This document shows positions 34,223 to 42,300 of a DNA stretch of 64,000 nucleotides, in pieces (position 1 is the first letter of the stretch; every line of letters begins with the position of its first letter). This DNA comes from Actinomycetes bacterium. Lineage in GTDB: Bacteria; Actinomycetota; Acidimicrobiia; Spongiisociales; JAHEDJ01. Location: positions 1 through 64,000 of the forward strand of contig JAHEDK010000003.1 in NCBI GenBank assembly GCA_024641245.1. Direction: 5' to 3'. Below the pieces are notes generated by a model. That model made no database searches, was not told the DNA's origin, and was given only the letters and a program-made list of their open reading frames with translations. The position numbers were made by a program, and so were the translations under genes.

Positions 34223-35248
34223 GTGCCGGCGCTGCGCACAGAGATCACCGAGATCGTGACCGGACTGGGGATGTTTGGCTACCCCAATCTCGGGCACGCC
34301 ATCGGTATGCGACCGCCCGCTTTCGCGAACGTCGATGGTGCGATATACGACCGACTGGCCGCAGCCTATCGGGCGGGTCTCCACCGCGATCTGTTCGCCA
34401 CCGCCTGGAGCAACGGGATCCGTTTCGCTGCGGCCAAAGAGGGGCTTCGGGGTCGACCGCCCTGGATCGTCGAGTGGAAAGGTGGCCACCGTCCACCCGG
34501 GTATGAGGAGATACCTGCCGATTTGCGGGTCGATCACGTGTATCTCGTTTCCTGCAAATACGGGTCCAACATTCTCACGAATTCGTCGCCGTTCACCCTG
34601 TTTGGTGGTGGCGGCGGTGATGAGGACTGGTTCATGGCCGTTGCTCCCGATGCGTATCAAAGGCTGTACGAGGAGTGTCGTCGCCTGGTGCCGGGTCGGT
34701 CGCTTCCGGAGCAGGTGACCGAATTGACCGCCGCGCACCGCCTGGCGTTGAAGAAGACTCTGCCCAGAATCCTGATCGGCAACGCCAGAGCGGCCTACCG
34801 GGAGTTCGCCGCAGAGGCGGCGGCGGGATCATCACGGCGCTGGAACGCCAGCCTGGGGACGAAGTTGCTTCGGGAGCAGATGATGTGGCGGCTGCTGCGC
34901 CTGCAATCGGCCCCCTACTTCGTGCTCGGGGAGTCGGCGGATGGCCATCCGCTCGCCTACCGCGTCCAGACCCCATGGGATTTGCGGGCGTCCACGGGAT
35001 TCCTCTCGTTCCGTCACTGGGCCGAGCAGGATCGAGGCCAACCGATCGTGAGCTGGGAGGCAACCTATGCCGATCGCCACTCTGGGGTTCAATCGTCCGT
35101 TGCCGGTCACATCGAGGTCAGATGGAGTCACGGCAAGTTCGCCCAAGCACCAGAAGCGAAGGTCTATCTCGACACCCCTCATCACGCCGTATCCGCCTAT
35201 GTCCCGCTCGCCGATGCCGGTGACGGAGAGCTCACATTGTTCGGCTGA
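34223..35248 (+). CDS. nuclease-like protein of the methyltransferase cassette
   Basis: This 341-residue soluble protein contains RPPWIVEWKGGHRPPGYEE and then LRVDHVYLVSCKYGSNIL (about 90-120). The Asp followed by a hydrophobic strand ending SCK recalls the D...(E/Q)xK core of Mrr-like PD-(D/E)xK nucleases, with Ser at the middle position; the earlier EWK is another possible metal motif. The C-terminal half (about 200-330) is beta-rich. Next to a methyltransferase this suggests a restriction endonuclease, but the catalytic assignment is inference. GTG 34223 is 2 nt after the previous stop. Confidence 0.68.
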   Translation: MPALRTEITEIVTGLGMFGYPNLGHAIGMRPPAFANVDGAIYDRLAAAYRAGLHRDLFATAWSNGIRFAAAKEGLRGRPPWIVEWKGGHRPPGYEEIPADLRVDHVYLVSCKYGSNILTNSSPFTLFGGGGGDEDWFMAVAPDAYQRLYEECRRLVPGRSLPEQVTELTAAHRLALKKTLPRILIGNARAAYREFAAEAAAGSSRRWNASLGTKLLREQMMWRLLRLQSAPYFVLGESADGHPLAYRVQTPWDLRASTGFLSFRHWAEQDRGQPIVSWEATYADRHSGVQSSVAGHIEVRWSHGKFAQAPEAKVYLDTPHHAVSAYVPLADAGDGELTLFG

Positions 35249-35365
35249 CCGAGTGGCGCCGCCGGCTCCGGCGGAGCGCAATCGAGAGGCGCCGGTCCAC
35301 GATTCGCGGACCGTTCGAGCGTATGCTGTGGGCGCCGTTCCGGCTGAGATGGGGTGTATGCACCG

Positions 35366-36469
35366 ATGATCGAACTCTTCCACAGCACCGGCACGTTCCA
35401 CCCGGTCCGTGTCGAACCGGGAGTAGATCTGGCTGAGCTCAGGCGCCGGGAAGGCTGGGTGTGGGTAGACGTTGTCGCTCCCGATAACCGTGAGGTTTCT
35501 GCACTGGCCGCCGAGTTCGGTCTGGAAGCGCTGGACGTCGGCGACGTGCTCGACTCAACCGAATACCCGAATCTCGAAGAGAGAGCCGGGTACCTGTTCG
35601 TCATCGCCCACTCACCGTCGGTTGACCGGGAGCGGTTGCGGACGGTCGAAGTCGATGCGTTTCTGGGATCCGACTTCCTGATAACGGTCCGGCAGGAGCA
35701 ATTGCCCGCCTTCGACGCGGTTGCCGGATCATTCGAGGCGAGTGCCGGGACGGGACCGGATGATTTCCTGGCGCTGCTTCTCGATATTTTCGTGCACAGG
35801 ATCCGGCTCCTTGTCGACAATCTGGAGGCCGAGGTCGATCGGCTCGAAGCGATGGCGATCATCGGCGATCCGGAAGTCGTTCAGCAACTCCAGGGCCTAC
35901 GCCGGGACGTGGTCCGGCTGCGTCGTGTGCTGATTCCCCAGAGGGAAGTCCTGCGCGCAATGGCACGCTCGCTGAGGGGGTTCGTCGTTTCGGATTCTGC
36001 CCGCAGCACTCTCGACAGCTCCTTCGATGACTGCCAGCGCGTGCTGGAGGAACTCGACTCAGCGCGCCTTCTGCTGGCTTCCGCCCTCGACACCTACCGG
36101 GCGACCGTTGCCGAACGGATGAACGAGGTCATGAAAGTGTTGACCGTCTTCTCCGCGATCGTTCTACCCCTCGGGCTCATTGCGGGCTTGTACGGCATGA
36201 ACTTCGTCAACATGCCGGAACTCAGCTGGAAATACGGGTACTTCGCTTTGCTCGGGGTGATGGGCTCGGTTGGACTCGGGCTGTGGATCTACTTCGCCAG
36301 ACGCGGTTTCATCGGTCGCCCCCGGGTTCCCCGAATCGATCGCGCTGTCGGGCGAGGCCTGGCATCGTTCGTCCACTTGACGCTGGTTCCGGCCCGAACG
36401 GTCTGGAATGCGGTGTCCGGCCCCGAGGATTCAGATCCGGACGATCGGAGTGAAGTCGAAACGGGCTAG
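35366..36469 (+). CDS. CorA family Mg2+/Co2+ channel
   Basis: This 367-residue divalent-metal channel has a large N-terminal cytoplasmic alpha/beta domain (1-230), a long stalk helix, and two C-terminal membrane segments (about 257-277 and 292-312). The signature GMNF (about 277) lies at the pore mouth, with KYGYF in the loop. A basic and acidic tail of about 50 residues follows. ATG 35366 (MIELFHSTG) is preferred over a GTG 12 nt upstream. Its stop overlaps the convergent LapA-like stop by 4 nt. Confidence 0.93.
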   Translation: MIELFHSTGTFHPVRVEPGVDLAELRRREGWVWVDVVAPDNREVSALAAEFGLEALDVGDVLDSTEYPNLEERAGYLFVIAHSPSVDRERLRTVEVDAFLGSDFLITVRQEQLPAFDAVAGSFEASAGTGPDDFLALLLDIFVHRIRLLVDNLEAEVDRLEAMAIIGDPEVVQQLQGLRRDVVRLRRVLIPQREVLRAMARSLRGFVVSDSARSTLDSSFDDCQRVLEELDSARLLLASALDTYRATVAERMNEVMKVLTVFSAIVLPLGLIAGLYGMNFVNMPELSWKYGYFALLGVMGSVGLGLWIYFARRGFIGRPRVPRIDRAVGRGLASFVHLTLVPARTVWNAVSGPEDSDPDDRSEVETG

Positions 36470-36735
36470 CGCTCCGTTCGCCTGCGACGCCTGACGGCGC
36501 CGGCCAGTTCCCAGATGACGATTCCAACGATTGCCGAGCCGACCAGGAGGATGATGATGGGTGTCTCGAAGCTCCACGCAAAGAACTCCACGATGGCCGT
36601 TTCGGAATTCTGAAAAGCGAACGTCGCGAAGGCTCCGACCAGGATCACGACGAAACTCCACCGCGCGAGCCAGCGGACGTCCATCGAACGATCGGGCTTC
36701 GGGGCTTGTGCCGGCTGTGGTGAATCCTGCGTCAT
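36466..36735 (-). CDS. LapA/DUF1049-type membrane protein
   Basis: This 89-residue protein has two membrane segments (FVVILVGAFATFAFQNSETA and PIIILLVGSAIVGIVIWEL). The FQN signature between them and a basic tail (RRRRRTER) are typical of LapA-like (DUF1049) proteins, which are linked to lipopolysaccharide assembly in Gram-negatives and are of unknown role in actinobacteria. AGGAG precedes the ATG. It lies 36 nt downstream of the MscS gene and may be its last operon member. Confidence 0.82.
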   Translation of the reverse strand: MTQDSPQPAQAPKPDRSMDVRWLARWSFVVILVGAFATFAFQNSETAIVEFFAWSFETPIIILLVGSAIVGIVIWELAGAVRRRRRTER

Positions 36736-36771
36736 GTGGCTGCTCCTCGCGTCGTCGACGGTTCTGCTTCG

Positions 36772-37698
36772 TCAACCGGGGGTGTTGTGGTCGTTCCCGG
36801 CTGAAGCTTGAGTAATCGGTAGAGAACCCTGGAAGAAGGTTCGAACGGTCGGGTAGGCCAGCTCGACCGTTGGATCGGCGGCGATCGCATCGAGTATCGA
36901 CCGCCAGATGAGCTCCTCGGTCCCCCTCCTTCTGCGGGCGTCGACCAGGAAGCGGCCGGTGAGCAGCACGCCGCTGTCTCGGACCGTCATGTAGACAATG
37001 GGCGTGATCGCGCCGATCTTGATCTGGTAGCGCCGGGCGGTCGATCGTATTTGCATCTCTGCGGTCCGGTCCAGCTTGGGAGCGTGCTCTGCCAGGGCGG
37101 CATTGAGCATCGCTTCGGCGGCCCGCCAATTGGATTCGAACGTCACCAGGAACGGCAGCTCGTGCCAGATGTACTCAAACCCTTCGGTGTAGTTGGCGAT
37201 GGGGGTGGTGAATACGTTGCCGTTCGGAATGTGTATCAACCTGCCCGTCGACTGGTCGGCGTCGACCCAGTTGCCGACCTCCATGAGGGAGAAACGGAAT
37301 AGGCGGATGTCCACGACATCTCCCCGGACTTCATTGATCTCGATGCGATCGCCGACTTTGAACGGCCGCCGGGTGAGCAGGTACATCCAGCCTGCCATGT
37401 TCTTGAGAACGTCGGACAAGGCGATCGCGATACCGGCCGACACAAGCCCCAGGTAGGTGGCCACGTTGTCGAATGCATCGAGCCAGATCCATGTCAGGCC
37501 GAGGATGCCGACGATCGTTACCGTGTAGGTGGTCAGCTTGGTGGAGCGGTACCCGGCCTCCCCGTCGTCGAGGCGCTGATGGATACTGCGCAGAATCAGG
37601 AACCGGACGACGAAGAGCACTACCAGCGTGACAAAAGACGCCAGGATCTTGCCTTGCAGGTCGGCGGAGATACCTAGGTTCTCGGTGATCCAGGTCAC
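36772..37698 (-). CDS. MscS family mechanosensitive channel
   Basis: This 308-residue channel has about four membrane segments (18-38, 58-78, 82-100 and the pore helix about 92-112), then the MscS beta domain beginning RRPFKVGDRIEINEVRGDVVDI and LIHIPNGNVFTTPIANYT, and an alpha/beta C-domain. It would release solutes on osmotic downshock. The start overlaps the stop of the upstream MscS-like gene by ATGA, so the two unequal channels are made together and might form mixed heptamers. Confidence 0.9.
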   Translation of the reverse strand: MTWITENLGISADLQGKILASFVTLVVLFVVRFLILRSIHQRLDDGEAGYRSTKLTTYTVTIVGILGLTWIWLDAFDNVATYLGLVSAGIAIALSDVLKNMAGWMYLLTRRPFKVGDRIEINEVRGDVVDIRLFRFSLMEVGNWVDADQSTGRLIHIPNGNVFTTPIANYTEGFEYIWHELPFLVTFESNWRAAEAMLNAALAEHAPKLDRTAEMQIRSTARRYQIKIGAITPIVYMTVRDSGVLLTGRFLVDARRRRGTEELIWRSILDAIAADPTVELAYPTVRTFFQGSLPITQASAGNDHNTPG

Positions 37699-38483
37699 AG
37701 GGGCGCTCCCAACCAGGAACGCATGATCTCCTGTTCGAGACGGCCTTTCTCGTGGAACGGCGAAGGGAAGCGCACCGTGAGCGCAACGTCGGCTGAGCCG
37801 CTGCTCTCCATGACAACGATCGGATCGACTGAGGGCAGGTCGAGGGAATGGAGCTTCGCGCGCCTCTCCATCTGCTCACGCGCCTCTTCGAGGTAGTCGG
37901 CGGTTCTCTCACTGGCTTCCCGCAGCAGGGTCGCTTCGGCCGTTGGCCATTCAGAGCGCGGCACGACGACGGTGAAGTTGTGCAGAACGTAGTCGTGTCC
38001 AGAGGTTTCGTTGATCACGGGCTGGGTCAAGAACATGCTGTTCGGGATGGTGATAGTTCGACCGGAGCGGGCATGTCCGGCCCCGACCTCGAGCATTGTC
38101 GTGGCCAGGAGTGTGTGGTCGATGACGTCACCACGAATCCCGCCAACATCGATGCGGTCGCCAACGGTGAAACTGTGGCTGCTGGTGCGGACCAGCGCCC
38201 CGCTGACGCACATGATGAGTTCCTTGGTGGCCAGCACGAAGGCCGCTCCGAGGGCAACGAGCGAGATGGCCGCAGTGCGCAACTCCTCCGCCCAGATGAA
38301 CACCAAACCAATGGCCATGAGGATGAACACGGCGTTGCGGATCTGCACGATCCAGCGCCGTCCGATCTGCGGTGACGCCCAGTCCTGGCGACGCACCCAC
38401 CGGACGGCTGCCCACCGCACGGCCAGCAAGCCGGCGAGGAGGACGCCGCTCGTGATCAGACTGCGAATTGTGTCGTCGCTCAT
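37695..38483 (-). CDS. MscS-like channel, shorter paralogue
   Basis: This 262-residue protein has three membrane segments (about 8-25, 45-65 and 70-90), then SFTVGDRIDVGGIRGDVIDHTLL and TITIPNSMFLTQPVIN, the MscS beta-domain signatures. It is shorter than the neighbour at its C-terminus. It is the first gene of the pair; the ATG at 38483 has GGAGC directly upstream. The pair continues to a LapA-like gene. Gating properties cannot be read from the sequence. Confidence 0.88.
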   Translation of the reverse strand: MSDDTIRSLITSGVLLAGLLAVRWAAVRWVRRQDWASPQIGRRWIVQIRNAVFILMAIGLVFIWAEELRTAAISLVALGAAFVLATKELIMCVSGALVRTSSHSFTVGDRIDVGGIRGDVIDHTLLATTMLEVGAGHARSGRTITIPNSMFLTQPVINETSGHDYVLHNFTVVVPRSEWPTAEATLLREASERTADYLEEAREQMERRAKLHSLDLPSVDPIVVMESSGSADVALTVRFPSPFHEKGRLEQEIMRSWLGAPL

Positions 38484-38586
38484 GCTCCAACTTCGATCTC
38501 AGGAGTGACAGCCAGGTTACCGGCAAGAAATCCTGTGCCGGCAGCGTGATTGCCGGAGACGGGAAAAAGCTACGCAAGTGGAGGAG

Positions 38587-39657
38587 TCAGGCGCTGACGG
38601 CCACCTGTCGCTCGAGCCGCTTCGACATAGCCCGCACTGCCGGAATTAGCACGATGATCCACACCATTGCGATCACCAGTTGCCCCCAGACGTCGCCGAA
38701 AGAGGCGTCCTTGACGCCGACCTCGAAAATCGGCTGGAGGAACCAGTAGGTAGGGGCGATTTTGGCAATCCACTGCGGCAGACTCGGCCAGATGTAGAAC
38801 ACGACCGGGTAGAACAGGAGGACGCCGCCCGACTTCATCAGGGCGAAGAGCATATTCGAATCCTTGGCGAAGATGCCCAGGATGAGGCCAATCTCCGCCA
38901 TCATTACGGCCGCCACGAGCAGCGCCAGCGTCAGCGTGAAGGGATGGTTCCCGAACGCGTTGTTGAGCAGCAGCGTGATGATGCCGGTGGCCATGGCCAG
39001 GACGATGCCGAGGCCGGCCTTGCCGGCAAGGAAATCGGTGACGGTGGCAGGCGTAACCAGCACCGAGTTGATCGTGCCTTTTTCCTTCTCCTCGACGATG
39101 GAAGCTGCAGGAACGAATGCCCCGGCAATCGCCACCGCATACATCATGAGCAACGGGACCATCCGTGTGGCGATCGGCACGGCCTCCGCATCGCCGATGG
39201 TGACGATATCGACTGCAACGGGGGCGGGCTCTCCGGTCACCTGACGAACGAGATCGAGTGCCGTAACCTGGAGAATGATGCGATTTGATGCGAGGCTCTC
39301 ACCGCCGACGTAGAACACCAACGGGGGTCTGGTTCCGTCCCGCACGGCGGAGTCGAAGCCATCGCTCAAGACCAGTCCCGCATCGAGGTCGTTCGCCTCG
39401 ACCATGGACTTGAGGGTGTCGATGGAGGCCATCGTCGTAACCTCAATCCCATCGAGTTCCTGCGCGGCAGGGACGACCGCCGAGTTGCCCTCATCGACAA
39501 TGCCCAACCGGGGGCTCGGCGCGAAGAGCGATCCGAACACGCCCACGATGATGAACGTCATGACGACGGGCAGAACGAGTGCGTAGAGAAAGAGAGGCGA
39601 GCGCGGTCCCATGCGGAGTTCCTTCCGCATGATGTGCCATGCTTTTGTGGCGTTCAT
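38587..39657 (-). CDS. ABC-2 type permease, second subunit
   Basis: This 356-residue membrane protein has an N-terminal membrane segment (about 25-45), an external domain (about 50-170) and five further segments (about 180-345). IVEEKEKGTINSVLVTPATVTDFLAGK is the ABC-2 coupling region. It is the last gene of the exporter operon; its ATG lies inside the previous stop (ATGA at 39657-39654). It probably forms a heterodimer with the preceding permease. Cargo unknown. Confidence 0.9.
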   Translation of the reverse strand: MNATKAWHIMRKELRMGPRSPLFLYALVLPVVMTFIIVGVFGSLFAPSPRLGIVDEGNSAVVPAAQELDGIEVTTMASIDTLKSMVEANDLDAGLVLSDGFDSAVRDGTRPPLVFYVGGESLASNRIILQVTALDLVRQVTGEPAPVAVDIVTIGDAEAVPIATRMVPLLMMYAVAIAGAFVPAASIVEEKEKGTINSVLVTPATVTDFLAGKAGLGIVLAMATGIITLLLNNAFGNHPFTLTLALLVAAVMMAEIGLILGIFAKDSNMLFALMKSGGVLLFYPVVFYIWPSLPQWIAKIAPTYWFLQPIFEVGVKDASFGDVWGQLVIAMVWIIVLIPAVRAMSKRLERQVAVSA

Positions 39658-40766
39658 AGCGACTGCACCTTCTTTCTCAATATGCCCATTCCAATGATGA
39701 AAGCCACCACCGTCCACGCAGCGACCAGTCCGAGATTCGGCAGTGCCTCAGTCCAACCCTCACCGTAGACCGTTGTGCCGGTGATCGTTTCGACCAATCC
39801 GTAGGAGGGGATTGCCCTGATCCACGTCGAGGCCGATCCTGGAAAGAGCAGCCCGAACGCCGGAATCAGCATCGGGATCATGAACAGCATGCTCCAGAAC
39901 AACACGCTGATGAAGTCCTTCCCGAACGCGCCCGCGATCAGCGCAAACGCAGTCACCATCAAGGAACCCAGCAAGAGCGTGGCCAGCAGCAACACCGGCT
40001 CGGTTCCAAGTGATCGGATGGCGACGAGCAGGATCACCACCTGCGTGAACGCCAGCAGAGCTCCGAAGATGATTTTGGCGGTGAGGAAATCGGAGAGTCG
40101 GGCGGGTGTCGTGATGACGGCGGTCACCGTTCTGGACTGCATTTCGGCGGCGATGAGGCCGGCCAGTGACATCATCTCGATCAACAGGACCAGGAAGGCC
40201 AGCATCGGTCTGAACTTCTCGCGAAGTGAGACTTGATCACCGAGGCGGTCGACGCCGAGTATTTCTTCCTGATAGTCGACCGGCAGCGGGTTGCCGCTGA
40301 TGGCGAAGGCAGCTTCCTTGATGAACGAATCCATTGCGGTTCGGAGTTCATCCGGCACTTCGGCGGTGGCGATCACGCTAACGGTCGTGGGCTCACCCGC
40401 CGCAATAGCGGCGAAGAAATCCTGCGGAAAGGCAAGCCCGAGCGCGACGTCCTGGTCGCCCTCCTCAACCGCGGTCATGAGGGTCTCTCGCGAGTCGAAT
40501 GGAACAATCGTTAGGCCCTCTGACTCGGCTCCGGTGGCCTGTTCGAGCAACTGTTCGATTCCGGCCCCGGTCGCACCGATCGTGATCGATTCGTCGACGG
40601 TGTCGGGAAGGAACCAGAAGATGGCAACGTAGAGAATCAAGCCGACGATGGACATGTAGAAGTAGAAGCGATCCCGACGAAACGCCCTGAAATCCTTACG
40701 GACGATCGCGGCGATGATCGTCCGACGGGACACCCTCTGGGGTGGAGCGGCGATGGCGTCGGTCAT
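39654..40766 (-). CDS. ABC-2 type permease, first subunit
   Basis: This 370-residue paralogue of the next permease has the same layout: a cytoplasmic start with VRKDFRAFRRDRFYFYMS, one membrane segment, an external domain (about 55-200) and a five- to six-segment bundle from about 205. EMQSRTVTAVITTPARLSDFLTAK is the coupling helix region. The ATG at 40766 overlaps the ATPase stop (ATGA). Two different permeases with one ATPase point to a heterodimeric exporter. Confidence 0.9.
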   Translation of the reverse strand: MTDAIAAPPQRVSRRTIIAAIVRKDFRAFRRDRFYFYMSIVGLILYVAIFWFLPDTVDESITIGATGAGIEQLLEQATGAESEGLTIVPFDSRETLMTAVEEGDQDVALGLAFPQDFFAAIAAGEPTTVSVIATAEVPDELRTAMDSFIKEAAFAISGNPLPVDYQEEILGVDRLGDQVSLREKFRPMLAFLVLLIEMMSLAGLIAAEMQSRTVTAVITTPARLSDFLTAKIIFGALLAFTQVVILLVAIRSLGTEPVLLLATLLLGSLMVTAFALIAGAFGKDFISVLFWSMLFMIPMLIPAFGLLFPGSASTWIRAIPSYGLVETITGTTVYGEGWTEALPNLGLVAAWTVVAFIIGMGILRKKVQSL

Positions 40767-41632
40767 GCGTCCAACCCCCGCCCGGTCAGCTTGATGAAGA
40801 TATCTTCTAGGGTTGCCTCTTCGGTGTGGATGGTCATGAGTCCCTCGACCGCGACCGCCTCGCGAATTTGGTCTCCGGCGTTGGACTCGTCGAGGCTGAT
40901 CACCCGCACGTCGACGTCGCCACCGTTGCGCGAACGGATGCGCACCGTGCGTTGTCCGTATTCGAGCTTGAGGTTGTCGGAAGTGTCTAGCGCGGCGATC
41001 CGGCCCTCGTTGATGAAGGCCACCCGATCGGACAGTTGGTCGGCTTCGTGCATGTCGTGCGTAGTGAGAATCACGGCGGCGCCGCGCTCGGCTTCGGCCT
41101 TGATTACGTTTCGGACTGCTTGGGAAGACACGGGATCGAGGCCGTCGGTCGGTTCGTCGAGGAACAAGATGTCCGGGTCGTTGATCATCGCCCTCGTCAT
41201 CATGAGACGCTGGCGCATTCCCTTCGAGTAGGTGGCGACCCGATCGTCTGCCCGGTCGATCAAGCCGACTTTCCGTAGGAACGGATCGAAGTCCCTTCCT
41301 TTGATCCCGTAGAGGCGGGCGAAGAAATCGAGGTTCTCCTTGCCCGACATGTTCTCGTAGAGGTTCTTCTCCTCGAAACACACACCAATCCGGGCCTGGA
41401 TATCAAGCGTCTGGGCCGGCATCGTCATGCCGAGCACCGAAATGGATCCGGAGTCGGGACGGAGTTGGCCGGTGAGCATCTTGATTGTGGTGGACTTCCC
41501 TGCGCCGTTCGGACCGAGGAAGCCGAGGATCTCGCCGGGCGCCACGGAGAAGCTCACGCCGTCCACGGCCTGGATGTCGCCGTAGGCGAATGAAAGGTCG
41601 CTGACTTCGATTGCGTTGCCGGTGTTGGTCAT
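40763..41632 (-). CDS. ABC transporter ATP-binding protein
   Basis: This 289-residue ATPase has Walker A GPNGAGKSTT (about 41-50), the signature region YSKGMRQRLMM (about 136; Lys replaces Gly), Walker B ILFLDEPTDGLDP (about 156) and switch THDM. A DUF4162-like C-terminal part (about 225-289) follows. It drives the two downstream permeases. Its ATG overlaps the regulator's stop (ATGA at 41632-41629), so the regulator, ATPase and both permeases form one translationally coupled operon. Confidence 0.93.
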   Translation of the reverse strand: MTNTGNAIEVSDLSFAYGDIQAVDGVSFSVAPGEILGFLGPNGAGKSTTIKMLTGQLRPDSGSISVLGMTMPAQTLDIQARIGVCFEEKNLYENMSGKENLDFFARLYGIKGRDFDPFLRKVGLIDRADDRVATYSKGMRQRLMMTRAMINDPDILFLDEPTDGLDPVSSQAVRNVIKAEAERGAAVILTTHDMHEADQLSDRVAFINEGRIAALDTSDNLKLEYGQRTVRIRSRNGGDVDVRVISLDESNAGDQIREAVAVEGLMTIHTEEATLEDIFIKLTGRGLDA

Positions 41633-42090
41633 CGGGCTTCCTTCCGTGCGTGCCAGCGCTGGGCGAGTGCCGCCATCTCGGTGTCCAAGAAGTCGAGTAG
41701 GTCGGCCAGCTGGTTGATACGTTCGTGACGATCGGGTGCATCGGAGGCAAGTATCTGGTGACCCTCATCGACGATCTTGCGTAGGCCGATCATTCCTACG
41801 CGCTTCTCGTCGAGGAGGAATTCCCAGGCGTCTGTTGCCATGCGGTAGTAGATGGCGCGATCGCGCGGGAAGGTGATTCGTTCTACAAAGCCGATCTGTT
41901 CCAGGATGCGGGCATTGGTCGAAACCGTGCCCGCGCTCATATGGAGTGTTTCTTGCAGTTGCTTGGAGGACTGGTGAGGCGGATGGCAGATCAGCAGCCA
42001 CCCGAGTATCTTGCCCTGCGCCCGACTCCCGCCCCGGTCGGACCAGTAGCGCCCGACGTGCTCGGCGTACTCGGCATTCTGTGCGTTCAT
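41629..42090 (-). CDS. GbsR/MarR-like regulator of the ABC operon
   Basis: This 153-residue winged-helix protein starts NAEYAEHVGRYWSDRGGSRAQGKILGWLLI, typical of the GbsR branch of the MarR group. The helix-turn-helix is SSKQLQETLHMSAGTVSTNARILEQIGFVERI (two helices, about 48-78), followed by a wing and a dimerisation helix. It heads the exporter operon, and a perfect 22-bp palindrome centred on the -10 box lies 1-2 nt before the ATG, so it is probably autoregulatory and controls export in response to a ligand. Confidence 0.88.
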   Translation of the reverse strand: MNAQNAEYAEHVGRYWSDRGGSRAQGKILGWLLICHPPHQSSKQLQETLHMSAGTVSTNARILEQIGFVERITFPRDRAIYYRMATDAWEFLLDEKRVGMIGLRKIVDEGHQILASDAPDRHERINQLADLLDFLDTEMAALAQRWHARKEAR

Positions 42091-42091
42091 T

Positions 42092-42129
42092 ACTTTCAGA
42101 TCATACTGAAAGTTAGTATCTACGGTCAA
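42092..42129 (-). promoter_or_regulatory. promoter and perfect palindromic operator of the ABC operon
   Basis: On the minus strand TTGACC (42129-42124), an 18-nt spacer and TATGAT (42105-42100) form a promoter whose start site should fall at or just before the ATG at 42090. ACTTTCAG (42092-42099) and CTGAAAGT (42106-42113) are perfect half-sites exactly bracketing the -10 hexamer. A bound dimer would block it. Confidence 0.8.
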
Positions 42130-42133
42130 GTGT

Positions 42134-42182
42134 TTTCTCAGCAATGCAATGGCGCGTGGCAGTCCACAGCATTGCGCAGAAA
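42134..42182 (-). repeat. palindromic repeat family 1, copy C
   Basis: This 49-bp element reads, on the minus strand, TTTCTGCGCAATGCTGTGGA at the start and CATTGCATTGCTGAGAAA at the end. It lies just upstream of the ABC operon promoter and 12 nt from copy D in the same orientation. Its loop is the most diverged of the four copies. Confidence 0.83.
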
Positions 42183-42194
42183 CTCCGGGACATC

Positions 42195-42244
42195 TTCTCG
42201 GCAATGCAATGACGCGTTTTCGATACACAGCATTGCGGAGAAAA
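42195..42244 (-). repeat. palindromic repeat family 1, copy D
   Basis: This 50-bp element reads, on the minus strand, TTTTCTCCGCAATGCTGTGT at the start and CATTGCATTGCCGAGAA at the end. The loop TATCGAAAAC is shared exactly with copy B, 28 kb away, which argues for a common mobile or copied origin. Confidence 0.86.
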
Positions 42245-42256
42245 CGGGAAACTCCG

Positions 42257-42285
42257 TGGGGCCGGTTGGGAGGAGACCGGCCCCA
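42257..42285 (-). terminator. terminator of the secreted-protein gene
   Basis: A 10-bp stem (42257-42266 with 42276-42285) and a 9-nt loop lie 16 nt beyond the stop codon of the minus-strand gene at 42301. Confidence 0.65.
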
Positions 42286-42300
42286 TGGGTTGGGAGGGAG

